Of a stretch of DNA of 13,887 nt, positions 1-7,394 are shown one piece after another. Each line of letters starts with the position of its first letter. Position 1 is the stretch's first letter. Below the pieces are notes generated by a model. The model saw nothing but the letters and a program-made list of their open reading frames with translations. It was not told the DNA's origin and did not search any database. The position numbers and the translations under genes are program-made. Source of the stretch: Patescibacteria group bacterium UBA2023 (GTDB lineage Bacteria > Patescibacteriota > Gracilibacteria > BD1-5 > UBA2023); the NCBI GenBank assembly GCA_002335145.1, contig DDBV01000005.1, positions 1 to 13,887 of the forward strand, in the 5' to 3' direction.

Positions 1-1557
1 TCCCTCATAGCGCGACGCGAGCGAGAGAAATTCATCCAGATTATCCCGCTTGGCCGTGACCTCCTCAGGCGTATGATTCGCCTCGAGATAGGCGATATAG
101 CCGAGATCCTCTATGAGCGACTTCATCACGTCCGCGACAGATGCTGACTCCATTCGTTCGCGCGCCCGAGCGAGCACCGCACCGAATTGCCGATATCCTT
201 CTCTCGCCGCACCAGCGAGACCATCCACCGAGTCGAGCATGTCCGCGAGTGCCACACAGTCGAGTCCGTAGTTATCGAGATACTCAGCAATCGTCTCCAC
301 GCTCTTCGCTCCGAGTTTGCGAGCGGGCACATTCACCACGCGCATGAGACTCGCACGATCGTGTGGATTGGCTACTAGGCGCATATAGGAGAGGATATCC
401 TTGATCTCCTTGCGCTCGTAGAACTTCACTCCACCAAAAATCCTGTATGGGATATTCGCTCGCACGAGTGCCTCCTCTATCGCGCGTGACTGCGAGTTGG
501 TGCGGTAGAGCACGGCCCACTCTCATGGCTTGCCGGAATCGGCGACGAGCTCGGCGATGTGACGGGCTTCTTCGCGCTCGGATCCAGCATCGACCACGCG
601 GATCTTTTCTCACGTCGCATTATCCGTCCAGAGGGTCTTCTCCAGATTCTCGGTATTGTGCTTGATTACGGCATTCGCCGCAGCGATCACGGTCTTGGTC
701 GAGCGATAGTTCTGCTCGAGTTTCACGAGTTTCGCATCTGGAAAATCCTTTTGGAATGAGAGAATATTGCGGATATTCGCTCCACGCCACGAGTAAATCC
801 CCTGCCAGTCATCACCCACCACGCAGAGATTGCGATGACGCTCCGCGAGAATCCGCACGATCTTGTACTGTGCGTCATTGGTATCCTGATACTCGTCCAC
901 GAAGATGTGCTCGAATCGTCCACAGATCCGGTCGCGAGCCTCGGGGTGCTGGAGGATTTTGAGTCCGAGTAGGAGAATATCATCGAAGTCGATCGCATCG
1001 GACGCGTGGAGTCGCTTCTCGTACTGCGCGTATACCTCGGCAATATCCCGACTCTTGTAGCTATTGGCTTTGGACGAGAAATCATCAGGGGTTTCGAGTG
1101 CATTTTTGGCACGCGAAATAGTCGAGAGAATCTCGCGCACGTTCACACTATCCCCAGATGATGCGTCTGATTTGGTAATCTCGCGGATGATTCGAGTCTT
1201 GTCATCCTCATCATACAACGAGAAATTGGGAGAGAGTCCTACGAGCTGCGGATACTCACGAATGAAGACGAGACACACCGAGTGAAACGTCCCGATGAGT
1301 GGTAATCCCCGCGAACGGTACGGACTGTATCATTCGAGCGAGAATCCGAGTCGTTTTCCCATGCGCTCGCGCATTTCCTTGGCAGCCTTATTGGTGAATG
1401 TCACGGCGAGGATCGAACCAGGCTGTACCCTGTCACGTTCGATAAGTGCCGCGATTCGTTCGGTGAGCGTGTGAGTCTTGCCAGCACCCGCACCCGCGAG
1501 GATCAGAAGTGGCCCTGATACATGGTCGACAGCTTCTTGTTGAGAGGGATTGAGCAT
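1..1557 (-). CDS. uvrD: UvrD/PcrA-type superfamily 1 DNA helicase, N-terminal part (C-terminus outside window)
   Basis: ATP-driven 3'-5' DNA helicase of superfamily 1, expected to act in excision repair or replication-fork maintenance. Reading from ATG at 1557, the Q-motif region NPSQQEAV (residues 3-10) is followed by Walker A AGAGAGKT (21-28). Then come motif Ia ([11 protein letters not shown]), TFHSVC, motif [10 protein letters not shown], motif [19 protein letters not shown] and motif IV QNYRST. The window holds 519 codons of a family usually about 650-750 aa long; motifs V and VI lie beyond position 1. Three in-frame TGA codons (1330-1332, 610-612, 523-525) must be read as Gly; otherwise the gene breaks into pieces. 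The reading frame continues upstream of 1557, but MLNPSQQ is the normal family N-terminus, and a candidate promoter at 1581-1607 overlaps the extension. The motif III form GDDWQ differs from the common GDDDQSIY. PcrA, UvrD or a Rep-like paralogue cannot be separated without the C-terminus. Confidence 0.95.
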
Positions 1558-1580
1558 TGATAAACACAAAAAGAGGAACC

Positions 1581-1607
1581 ATAATACAAAAAGGTTTGTT
1601 TTTTCAA
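1581..1607 (-). promoter_or_regulatory. Candidate sigma70 promoter for the helicase gene
   Basis: On the minus strand, TTGAAA (1602-1607) and TATTAT (1581-1586) are separated by 15 bp. The -10 lies 23 nt before the ATG at 1557. The spacer is shorter than ideal and the DNA is AT-rich, so a chance match is possible. Confidence 0.4.
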
Positions 1608-1650
1608 AAAGCATATACTCACTTCGTATGCCATGATATGTTATAACGCT

Positions 1651-1678
1651 TTGCAAAATTGCTATTAGTAGTTAGTAT
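1651..1678 (+). promoter_or_regulatory. Candidate sigma70 promoter for the GHKL ATPase gene
   Basis: TTGCAA (1651-1656) and TAGTAT (1673-1678) have a 16-bp spacer. The -10 ends 30 nt before the ATG at 1709, matching the geometry at other genes in the window. It diverges from the helicase promoter. The region is AT-rich, which lowers confidence. Confidence 0.4.
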
Positions 1679-1708
1679 TAAATTAATTAATACCCTACCG
1701 TGCTTTAT

Positions 1709-2242
1709 ATGAGGTATACTCTTGTAGAGGGTCAGTCAGAATGTCTCAATAATGGAAAAATACAGGAACTGCTAATCGATATGCCTTTGCTATCACGTTA
1801 TGAATTACCTCCATCAGGGGAAGTTATACAGACAGAAATCACCACCATGGGCTATTGCATTCAAAGAATTATTGATCAAATACGACGCGACACTACTCCT
1901 TCGAAGATTTGTCCAGAATTAGTCACAAAAATTAGACATGTTTTATTGGAACTACTATCCAATTCTCACGATTCGTTCATTCGAAAATACTGAGGATTAC
2001 CAGATCATACTTCAGCAATCGTTAGACTTCGTTATAAAATAGATAGAACTCGTGGTACTGTACGATTACTACTTTTAGATACAGGTATATGAAAAAATAC
2101 ACATACGTTTACTGACTTGCAGGGGAAATGTTTTTGATGAAAATGACTATGACTACACAATTGTCATATCGCCACCAACTGAGCATTTAAGTCTAAATTT
2201 TTTTCTAAATGAGCATCGGCGGTAGCATCCTTCTATCTATAG
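1709..2242 (+). CDS. Stand-alone GHKL (histidine-kinase-like / RsbW-like) ATPase, TGA-rich
   Basis: Read with TGA as Gly, this is a 177-aa protein carrying the Bergerat-fold ATPase boxes in order. The N box is ELLSNSHDS (E81, N85, D88), the G1 box is LLLLDTGIG (D124, G126, G128) and the G2 box is FGGKGLGLHNC (about 142-152). A final KGASAVASF strand resembles the GxxV/T strand that closes the fold. No phosphoacceptor His, transmembrane segment or receiver domain is present. It is therefore a single-domain ATPase like anti-sigma/switch kinases (RsbW, SpoIIAB) or a solitary HATPase_c protein, not a full sensor kinase. Eight codons are TGA, four of them within the G2 box. GTG at 1700 is an alternative in-frame start; an in-frame stop at 1688 excludes anything longer. 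The gene is AT-richer than its surroundings, diverges from the helicase gene and converges on ftsW with a 13-nt gap. Its partner and substrate are unknown. Confidence 0.8.
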
Positions 2243-2255
2243 TACGGAAAAGATA

Positions 2256-3467
2256 TTATCTTCTATCTCTATTCGCATACGAATGTGCATAGGTAGACGT
2301 AACGCGCATATGGCGAGAGATACCGAGCAGGATCGCTACGGCGATAAGCAGCGATAGGAGCGATGATCCTCCATAACTCACGAACGGGAGCGTCACGCCC
2401 GTGAGTGGGATAATATTGAGATTCACACCGATATTCACGAATGCCTGAATCGCGATCCAGCTGGTCACGCCGACGGCTACGTATTTGGCGAAGAGGTCCT
2501 CTACTCCGCGCGCGATCCGGAATCCCCGGTAGACGATGCCGAGATAGATACTGATGAGTACGAAAACCCCTACGAACCCAAGTTCTTCGGCGATAACCGA
2601 AAAAATAAAGTCCCCTTGTGTCTCTGGAAGGTACCCGAATTTTTGCAGCGATTTCCCGAATCCAACACCCGAAAATCCACCTGAACCGATAGCGATGAGC
2701 CCCTGCTCGGTCTGGAAATTGATTGTCTTATTGGCAATAGCGGTTTTGTTGTCGGCGAGAAAATTGTCTATTCGATCGGTAACGTAGGAAAATGAGTTTC
2801 GATCCTCGGGTCACTCGTGCATACCAAGCCCGTAAACCGACCCGGCAAGTACCGCAAAAACCGCCGCCATGATCGCGATATAGCGCACGGATCATCCTCC
2901 TACGAAGTAGAGAATCACGCAGAGTGGCCCAAGAATGAGAACTGATCAGAAGTCTGGCTGCAAGACAATGAGAAACATAACCGAAGCCATGATGAGAAAG
3001 AATGGCACGAATCATTGTTGGAATGATCTCATGAGTGCGCGGTTGCGTTTGAGATAGCTCGCGAGGTAAATGATGATCGCGAGCTTCATGAATTCTACTG
3101 GTTGCAGTGAGAATGGAAGGTACGGGATACTGATCCATCCGCGGGCACCGTTGTACTCGGCCCCAATAAAGAGTACGAGCGCGAGAAAGACCATGCCAGA
3201 GACGAATATCGCCCGAGCATTGCGCTCGATCGCTTCGGTCGGGAATTTCACGAAGAAGACGAACGCAAGCGATGCGATGAATACGTGCGAAATATTGCGG
3301 ACGAGATAGAACCAGTTGTTCGGGGCGTCGATTCTTCCGAGTTCCATCATTCGACTCGTCACATTGTACGAAGGATAGACACTCACCGAGCTGATCATGA
3401 TCATGCCGAAAATCACGAGTCCGAAAACGAGAAAAAAGAGCGTATAGTCGATGTTTTTCTGATGCAT
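2256..3467 (-). CDS. ftsW: FtsW/RodA/SpoVE-family (SEDS) peptidoglycan glycosyltransferase, cell-division type
   Basis: Integral-membrane SEDS glycosyltransferase that polymerises lipid II into glycan strands, normally with a class B PBP at the septum. The 403-aa translation has about ten hydrophobic segments, and its length is typical for the family. Family landmarks are YNGARGWI near the middle, the GVGFGKSLQKFGYLPETQGD loop followed by FIFSVIAEELG, and the C-terminal PFVSYGGSSLL. These fit FtsW somewhat better than RodA. Four in-frame TGA codons (3012-3014, 2946-2948, 2892-2894, 2811-2813) are glycines. The start ATG lies 3 nt after the stop of the YggT-like gene, so the two are co-transcribed. 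No SD precedes the start. The 3' end converges on the GHKL gene, and I see no hairpin terminator in the 13-nt gap. Confidence 0.95.
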
Positions 3468-3470
3468 TGG

Positions 3471-3764
3471 CTAGAACGGGAGAGAAGTCATGGCTGCCGG
3501 CTCGAGAGCGAGCAAGAGCATTATAATCAACTCAAAGAGGATTATGAGGTAGGCTCGTGAGAAATCAAGCACGCCAAATCTCGATGGAATAACACGCGAC
3601 ACTCACTCGGCGAGCGGCTCCACGATCGAAGAAATCGCCTCGATACGAATGGCACGACCAAACAGAATCGGAGTCCATGCGAGGAGTATCTCCACAAGCA
3701 CTATAATCTGGAGAATCTGCAGGAAGATTATGACCGCTGTCACGATAAGAAGGACTGTATCCAT
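3471..3764 (-). CDS. YggT/YlmG-family small membrane protein
   Basis: A 97-aa protein with two long hydrophobic stretches (about residues 4-32 and 73-92), linked by EPLAEGVSRVIPSRFGVLDF. That linker matches the YggT/YlmG pattern: a Pro-containing IP turn followed by an (L/F)D(F/L)S segment before the second TM helix. Family members are linked to the division gene cluster and to envelope or osmotic functions; their biochemical role is not settled. One TGA codon (3603-3605) encodes Gly. It is the first gene of a two-gene unit with ftsW 3 nt downstream, which supports a division-related role. Most of it is invisible under the standard code because TGA splits it into short pieces. Confidence 0.75.
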
Positions 3765-3797
3765 GAAGAAAGATTAGAACGTCCGAAAGTGGCTGTC

Positions 3798-3825
3798 ATG
3801 ATACGGGGAAGGGAGGTTTTCTCAA
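3798..3825 (-). promoter_or_regulatory. Candidate sigma70 promoter for the yggT-like/ftsW operon
   Basis: Minus strand TTGAGA (3820-3825), 16-bp spacer, TATCAT (3798-3803). The -10 is 33 nt from the ATG at 3764, giving a leader of about 26 nt. It diverges from the promoter at 3865-3892. Confidence 0.55.
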
Positions 3826-3864
3826 GAAATTTTTGCATACGGCCTTCACAAAAATCGTTTCTCC

Positions 3865-3892
3865 TTGTCAATCAGTGCGTCAGATGTATACT
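3865..3892 (+). promoter_or_regulatory. Candidate sigma70 promoter for the bPH-like membrane protein gene
   Basis: TTGTCA (3865-3870), 16-bp spacer, TATACT (3887-3892). The -10 ends 27 nt before the ATG at 3920. An in-frame ATG at 3884 overlaps the -10, so the later start is preferred. Confidence 0.6.
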
Positions 3893-3919
3893 CTTATTCC
3901 ATACTCCTTCTGTCGATTC

Positions 3920-4969
3920 ATGCTGGATTTCCGACGTATCGTCGAGTTCCTCTTCAAGTCGTTTCGCGTCTCGCGCGATACTGAGCAGGTGCAAGATCTC
4001 ATTGAATGAGGTCAAGAACACGTCATGCTCGTGAAACGATCTTTCATCTATGGGATATTTTCGAGCCTCCTTTTTGTCCCGCTTCTTGGTCTCACGGGGC
4101 TCAATGTTCTTCTGGCACATTGGCACTTTGACGGGAGTATCGATGGCTATGTCGTAATCGCGGGACTTGTTTTTAACGCGCTTTTTTCGTTCTTTTCTTC
4201 CGTTCGATACATTGTTTATTTCCGGCAGACCTATTCGGGGTGTTCCCGCGTCCGTGGAACTCGGGAAATCTACGACCGACTCTTGGAATGAGATCGCTAT
4301 TTCGCCACGTTCTTCAATCAGGCGAGCTTCAATATGCTCGTGTTCGTGGCGGTAATCGCCTACTATGTCGTGCATATCATCTTCATATCAGAAATCACAT
4401 CGCAGCTCTGGGCTGCGATCGACATCGTGTGTCTCATTGCGGAGTTCGCACTTCTGCACAATCTCACCCGATCACTCATCAACCTGGAAATGGACTACGT
4501 CCTCGCCGTGCCCGGGAAGCTCTATTTCGTAAATCAGCGAGGATTCTACACCGATATACAGTCGCTCGATGCCGACAAAATCAAGACGATCCGCCTCTCA
4601 TTCCCGAACTTCATTGCCGCATTCTTCCACTACGGGACCGTCGATGTGCTGACGGAATGAGACGAGGGACTGATTGGTGTCATGACGATGCGGTACGTGG
4701 ATTTCCCGGAAGAGACTGTGAAGAATATGGAACGACTCCTCGACGATGACGTAAAGACCTTACATGCCATGTACGATGAAATCCATAATGCCTACCTTAA
4801 ATCGATCGTATCGCGGTACGGTTTCGATCCGAACAGTGCGGAATTTCGCAAACAGATACAGAAATTTTTACACGACTACGAAACGCAAATTCGCGATGAC
4901 TACGTGGCGACAGCGGACGAATGAACGAAACGCGAGATTCGAGAAATTTACGAGCGATATTCACGTTAA
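3920..4969 (+). CDS. Four-TM membrane protein with bacterial-PH-like (bPH2/DUF304-type) domain, function unknown
   Basis: A 349-aa protein. Residues 1-35 are a charged cytosolic start (LDFRRIVEFLFKSFRVSRDT). TM pairs lie near residues 41-65/72-95 and 139-157/163-185. A mixed alpha/beta segment follows (about 190-270), containing YFVNQRGFYTDIQSLDADKI, HYGTVDVLTEGDEG and VDFPEETVKNMERLL. That layout of short strands, a final helix and a 'yG.v.v.t' strand resembles the bacterial PH domain of DUF304-type membrane proteins. The C-terminus (about 270-349) is charged and probably helical. TGA codons at 4007, 4289, 4658 and 4922 are Gly. The first ATG after the promoter (3920) is chosen because codons before ATG 4025 already read as protein. 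It appears monocistronic, ending at a candidate terminator. The domain assignment is by pattern only; function is unknown. Confidence 0.8.
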
Positions 4970-4986
4970 ATCTCGCGTAATTTTTT
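4930..4986 (+). terminator. Candidate intrinsic terminator overlapping the 3' end of the bPH-like gene
   Basis: A perfect 10-bp stem pairs ACGCGAGATT (4930-4939) with AATCTCGCGT (4969-4978), followed by AA and six T (4981-4986). The 29-nt loop is long and the 5' arm lies inside the last codons of the gene. The last two T residues begin the -35 of the next promoter. Confidence 0.5.
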
Positions 4987-5013
4987 GACCTGAAAATATT
5001 ATTTTGGTATAAT
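4985..5013 (+). promoter_or_regulatory. Strong sigma70 promoter for the anchored-protein gene
   Basis: TTGACC (4985-4990), 17-bp spacer, consensus TATAAT (5008-5013). This is the closest match to consensus in the window. The predicted transcript starts near 5020, leaving about 67 nt of leader before ATG 5087. Confidence 0.8.
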
Positions 5014-5022
5014 AACGAAAAC

Positions 5023-5041
5023 AAGGGTGCGAAACGCCCTT
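5023..5041 (+). other. Leader hairpin near the predicted 5' end of the transcript
   Basis: AAGGG (5023-5027) pairs with CCCTT (5037-5041). An inner CG/CG pair closes a GAAAC-type apex, with TG bulged at 5028-5029, and four T (5040-5043) follow. It sits a few nt after the expected transcription start, so it could protect the mRNA 5' end or act as a weak attenuator. The T-tract is short for a full terminator. Confidence 0.45.
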
Positions 5042-5086
5042 TTCCGTCCACGCCCGACTACGAACCCTTACTACGCAAATACCCCT

Positions 5087-5641
5087 ATGCCGGACCTCTT
5101 CAAAGATTACAAAGCCCGTACTGCTACGCGTTCCAAGCGACGATTCGCCATTATCGGAATCTCGCTCGCTTTGGCGATCGGCGTAAATATGACACTGTTC
5201 GGGAGCGATTTATGAAAGAACCTGCAAACTTCCGTTCGCAACTACCAAGGACCATCCGCGTCTTCGCAAGAGACGTCCGATATTTTTATGGACGTCACGG
5301 CGGAGAGTGCTGACCTGCTCGCCATGAAAATTGGCAACTCCATCAAGGAGGCTTCCGAAGTTCGTTTCACTCTCCTGACGAACGATTCCAAAATCAAGCT
5401 CTCCAACTTCTTTTCCGAGGAGAAGGACCGAAATATCATCGTTGAGTCGAATATGCCCGGAGTTTACTCCATCGTGGTCGAGTTCGAGAAGCCAACGGAT
5501 CTCTCTTCCGACTCGATCCTCCTCTTCATCGCTTACGATCGCAAGGAAGAGGGCGAGAAGATCACCATTAACATGGCCGAGTCGCAGTTTCGTTCCAAGG
5601 ACGCAGCCTACCATCTATCAAATCATTCGATAGAATTCTAA
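5087..5641 (+). CDS. Single-TM anchored extracytoplasmic protein, cohesin-like C-terminal domain possible
   Basis: A 184-aa protein. A basic N-terminus (KDYKARTATRSKRR) is followed by one hydrophobic helix (about residues 20-38, FAIIGISLALAIGVNMTLF), giving an N-in anchor with the rest outside. Residues 63-184 form a probable beta-rich domain (FMDVTAESADLLAMKIG, PGVYSIVVEF, SILLFIAYDRKEEGEKITI). The 'f.y.......ILLFIAYd....G..iti' pattern recalls cohesin-like beta-sandwiches, as a weak resemblance only. One TGA (5213-5215), just after the TM segment, is Gly. GTG at 5027 is in frame, but it falls within a few nt of the predicted transcription start and inside the leader hairpin, so ATG 5087 is preferred. 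The gene has a strong promoter and its own terminator, suggesting a single, well-expressed gene. Confidence 0.75.
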
Positions 5642-5669
5642 ATTTCTCCGCCCCCCCCTCTTTGATTCG

Positions 5670-5692
5670 AACCTCCTTCGGGAGGTTTTTTT
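5670..5692 (+). terminator. Intrinsic terminator after the anchored-protein gene
   Basis: CCTCC (5672-5676), TTCG tetraloop, GGAGG (5681-5685), flanked by AA/TT pairs and a run of seven T (5686-5692). This is a textbook Rho-independent structure, 29 nt past the stop. A run of eight C lies just upstream (5651-5658). Confidence 0.9.
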
Positions 5693-5718
5693 GCGGATCG
5701 GGGGAAATCACGTAGAAT
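5691..5718 (+). promoter_or_regulatory. Candidate sigma70 promoter for rsmA, overlapping the preceding terminator
   Basis: TTGCGG (5691-5696), 16-bp spacer, TAGAAT (5713-5718). The first two bases of the -35 are the last two T of the terminator. The -10 ends 32 nt before GTG 5751. Confidence 0.5.
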
Positions 5719-5750
5719 GCGAATCATCGATCTACAATCACTTTCAAACG

Positions 5751-6533
5751 GTGGAATCGGAATTCGCCAAACGCGCCAAGAAATCTCTCGGACAGAATTT
5801 CCTCGTACATGAGCCAACGCTCCGTGCTATCTCGACAGCAGTGGGGCTATGCGGCCGAAATGTGCTCGAGGTTGGCCCCGGATACGGCGCACTGACCGAA
5901 TACCTGCTCGAAGAACAACCCGATCAACTCCACCTCGTGGAGCTCGACAATACCCTCGTCGAGCATTTGCGTGGCCGCATGGATGACGAGTGGCTCGGAA
6001 AAAACGTGTCACTCTCCCATGTGGACATCCTCGAGTACCGACCGAAGTGGGACCACTATTCGGTTGTGGCGAATATCCCCTACTACATCACCTCTCCTAT
6101 CCTCTTCCGATTCCTCTACGAGATCTCGAACCCGCCAGAGCATATGGTCATTCTCATGCAGCGGGAAGTCGCGGACCGTATCATTGCTGACGATGGGAAA
6201 TCATCGCTCCTCTCGCTCGCGCTCTGGGATCGATGTGTGTCTATTGTCCGCATAGCCGATGTGCCGGCACGATATTTTCGTCCTGCCCCAAAGGTAGATT
6301 CGGTCGTCCTGCGGTTCGATGTTGATACCAATAAGACTCCGGATCAGGACTTTGTGGAGCTACTCAAGCGCGGTTTTTCACAGCCTCGGAAGAAGCTCTC
6401 CGGAAATCTTGCCGGAGACCGGACAAAAACCGAGATCGAGGCGATACTGGAATCTCTCTCGATCAGAGCTGATGCGCGGCCCGAGTCGCTCGGATTATCA
6501 CAGTGGCGGACTCTCTCTCGAATGCTTCAATAG
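5751..6533 (+). CDS. rsmA: 16S rRNA adenine(1518/1519)-N6-dimethyltransferase RsmA/KsgA
   Basis: SAM-dependent enzyme that dimethylates two adjacent adenines in the 3' hairpin of 16S rRNA during small-subunit maturation. In the 260-aa translation, KKSLGQNFL (10-18) is the family N-terminal signature. VLEVGPGYGALTEYL (38-52) is SAM motif I, LVELDNTL is the acidic motif II, VDILEY motif III, and VANIPYYITSPI (106-117) carries the catalytic NIPYY. A small helical C-terminal domain follows (SQPRKKLSGNL). Length is close to the usual 260-275 aa. GTG 5751 is chosen because it starts just before the signature and follows a promoter. The frame is open back to a TTG at 5691, but that lies within the promoter. 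It contains no TGA codon, unlike most neighbours. It converges on ruvC. Confidence 0.96.
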   Translation: MESEFAKRAKKSLGQNFLVHEPTLRAISTAVGLCGRNVLEVGPGYGALTEYLLEEQPDQLHLVELDNTLVEHLRGRMDDEWLGKNVSLSHVDILEYRPKWDHYSVVANIPYYITSPILFRFLYEISNPPEHMVILMQREVADRIIADDGKSSLLSLALWDRCVSIVRIADVPARYFRPAPKVDSVVLRFDVDTNKTPDQDFVELLKRGFSQPRKKLSGNLAGDRTKTEIEAILESLSIRADARPESLGLSQWRTLSRMLQ

Positions 6534-6621
6534 CACGCACTCCGTTCGGTTTTTCGACTTCCGCAGATACCCGACCGGGCATATTTTCTTCGTGCCACGC
6601 CGGATACAGTAGGTGAGAGAC

Positions 6622-7107
6622 TTAGACCACTCCCCTGTCCGAAAGTGATACAAGATAGGCCATAGCGAGCGCGTCGATGCTGTCATCGCGCCCTGGAAGT
6701 GAATCGAGCTGAAGCACCATTCCCATTGCAGACCGAATCTGCTCCTTATCGGCACGACCATTCCCGGTAATCGCCTTCTTCATTTCCGCTGGCGCATATT
6801 CATACAGGCGGATTCACCGTATCGCAAGAAGGTATGAAAGCACTCCTCGACTCTCCGCCACCGAGAGAGCGGTTGTTCGGTTCGTGGCGAAAAAAAGCTT
6901 TTCCATACCACAGGCATCCGGCCGGTACTGGTCGAGCAGTGCGGAAAAATCCTCCGCGATCATGGGAAGACGAATGAGCTGGGAGGCTGAAGCGGGCGTC
7001 TCGATAACACCGTAATCTACGATACGAATGCCCGAACGCCCGGATGATTCTATGAACGCATAACCAGTGGTGGCAGTCCCTGGATCAACCCCGCAATATA
7101 TTGACAT
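6622..7107 (-). CDS. ruvC: Holliday-junction resolvase RuvC
   Basis: Endonuclease that cuts four-way DNA junctions with RuvAB in recombination and repair. The 161-aa product has the RNase H-like catalytic set: D8 in CGVDPGTATTGYA, E69 in GMEKLFF, and D142/D145 in DDSIDALAMA. It also has the conserved APAEMKKAITGNGRADKEQI region. Length matches the family (about 160-175 aa). One TGA (6814-6816) encodes Gly98. It is convergent with rsmA and divergent from the small ORF at 7185. A TATAAT on the minus strand (7116-7121) lies only 8 nt before the ATG, so the mRNA may be nearly leaderless. Confidence 0.95.
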
Positions 7108-7128
7108 TAATAATAATTATACTATCAT
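7101..7128 (+). promoter_or_regulatory. Candidate promoter for the 46-aa ORF, overlapping the ruvC start
   Basis: TTGACA (7101-7106), 16-bp spacer, TATCAT (7123-7128). It overlaps the first codons of ruvC on the other strand, so the two genes share a compact bidirectional control region. Confidence 0.5.
7116..7121 (-). promoter_or_regulatory. Candidate -10 element for ruvC
   Basis: Minus-strand TATAAT lies 8 nt before the ruvC ATG. No clear -35 is seen at 16-18 bp. If used, transcription would start within about 1-3 nt of the start codon. Confidence 0.4.
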
Positions 7129-7184
7129 ATATTCATATATCGAAGCGGCACGGAAGCCGTTCACTCCTCGAACTCCAACACCCG

Positions 7185-7325
7185 ATGATACACGCTACAT
7201 TGGACGAAATACGTCCGGCTATTTGCCTGTCTACCGAACTCTCCTTCGGGCAGAAACGCTCATTTCTCGCTATTCTCGGCTATTTCAGCCAGGCTGAACT
7301 CGACGAACTCCGAATGCTCGTATAA
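7185..7325 (+). CDS. Small protein of unknown function (46 aa)
   Basis: ATG to TAA reading MIHATLDEIRPAICLSTELS at the start and ending QAELDELRMLV. It has mixed GC-rich third positions like the neighbouring genes (CTC, CTG, GCT, GAA), no TM segment and no Cys pair, and is probably two helices. The frame stays open upstream to a TTG at 7101, but that codon is the -35 of its likely promoter, so ATG 7185 is preferred. No SD. It is divergent from ruvC and convergent with the 1280-codon gene. I do not recognise the family. Confidence 0.55.
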   Translation: MIHATLDEIRPAICLSTELSFGQKRSFLAILGYFSQAELDELRMLV

Positions 7326-7334
7326 CTACCCGTA

Positions 7335-7370
7335 CCTCCTGATAGGAGGCGGCAAGTATACCTGTTTTTT
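7335..7370 (+). terminator. Candidate terminator between convergent genes
   Basis: CCTCCT (7335-7340), GAT loop, AGGAGG (7344-7349), with six T only at 7365-7370. The 15-nt gap between stem and T-run makes it an imperfect intrinsic terminator. Confidence 0.4.
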
Positions 7371-7394
7371 CATTCTATACCACGGCATCTTTTG

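Noticed and set aside
2728..3138. Minus-strand 136-codon frame
   Set aside because: Out-of-phase shadow of ftsW; the in-phase translation shows the SEDS motifs.
3872..4375. Minus-strand open frame of 167 codons (HDIVGDYRHEHEHIEARL...)
   Set aside because: It lies antisense to the bPH-like membrane protein gene, has a composition typical of an antisense shadow, and the plus-strand frame has TM segments and a promoter.
4240..4749. Plus-strand 169-codon frame
   Set aside because: Arg/His/Pro-rich shadow of the membrane protein gene in an alternative frame.
6534..6621. Terminator between convergent rsmA and ruvC
   Set aside because: Short CCC/GGG and CCG/CGG pairings occur, but loops or stems are too small and T-runs are misplaced.
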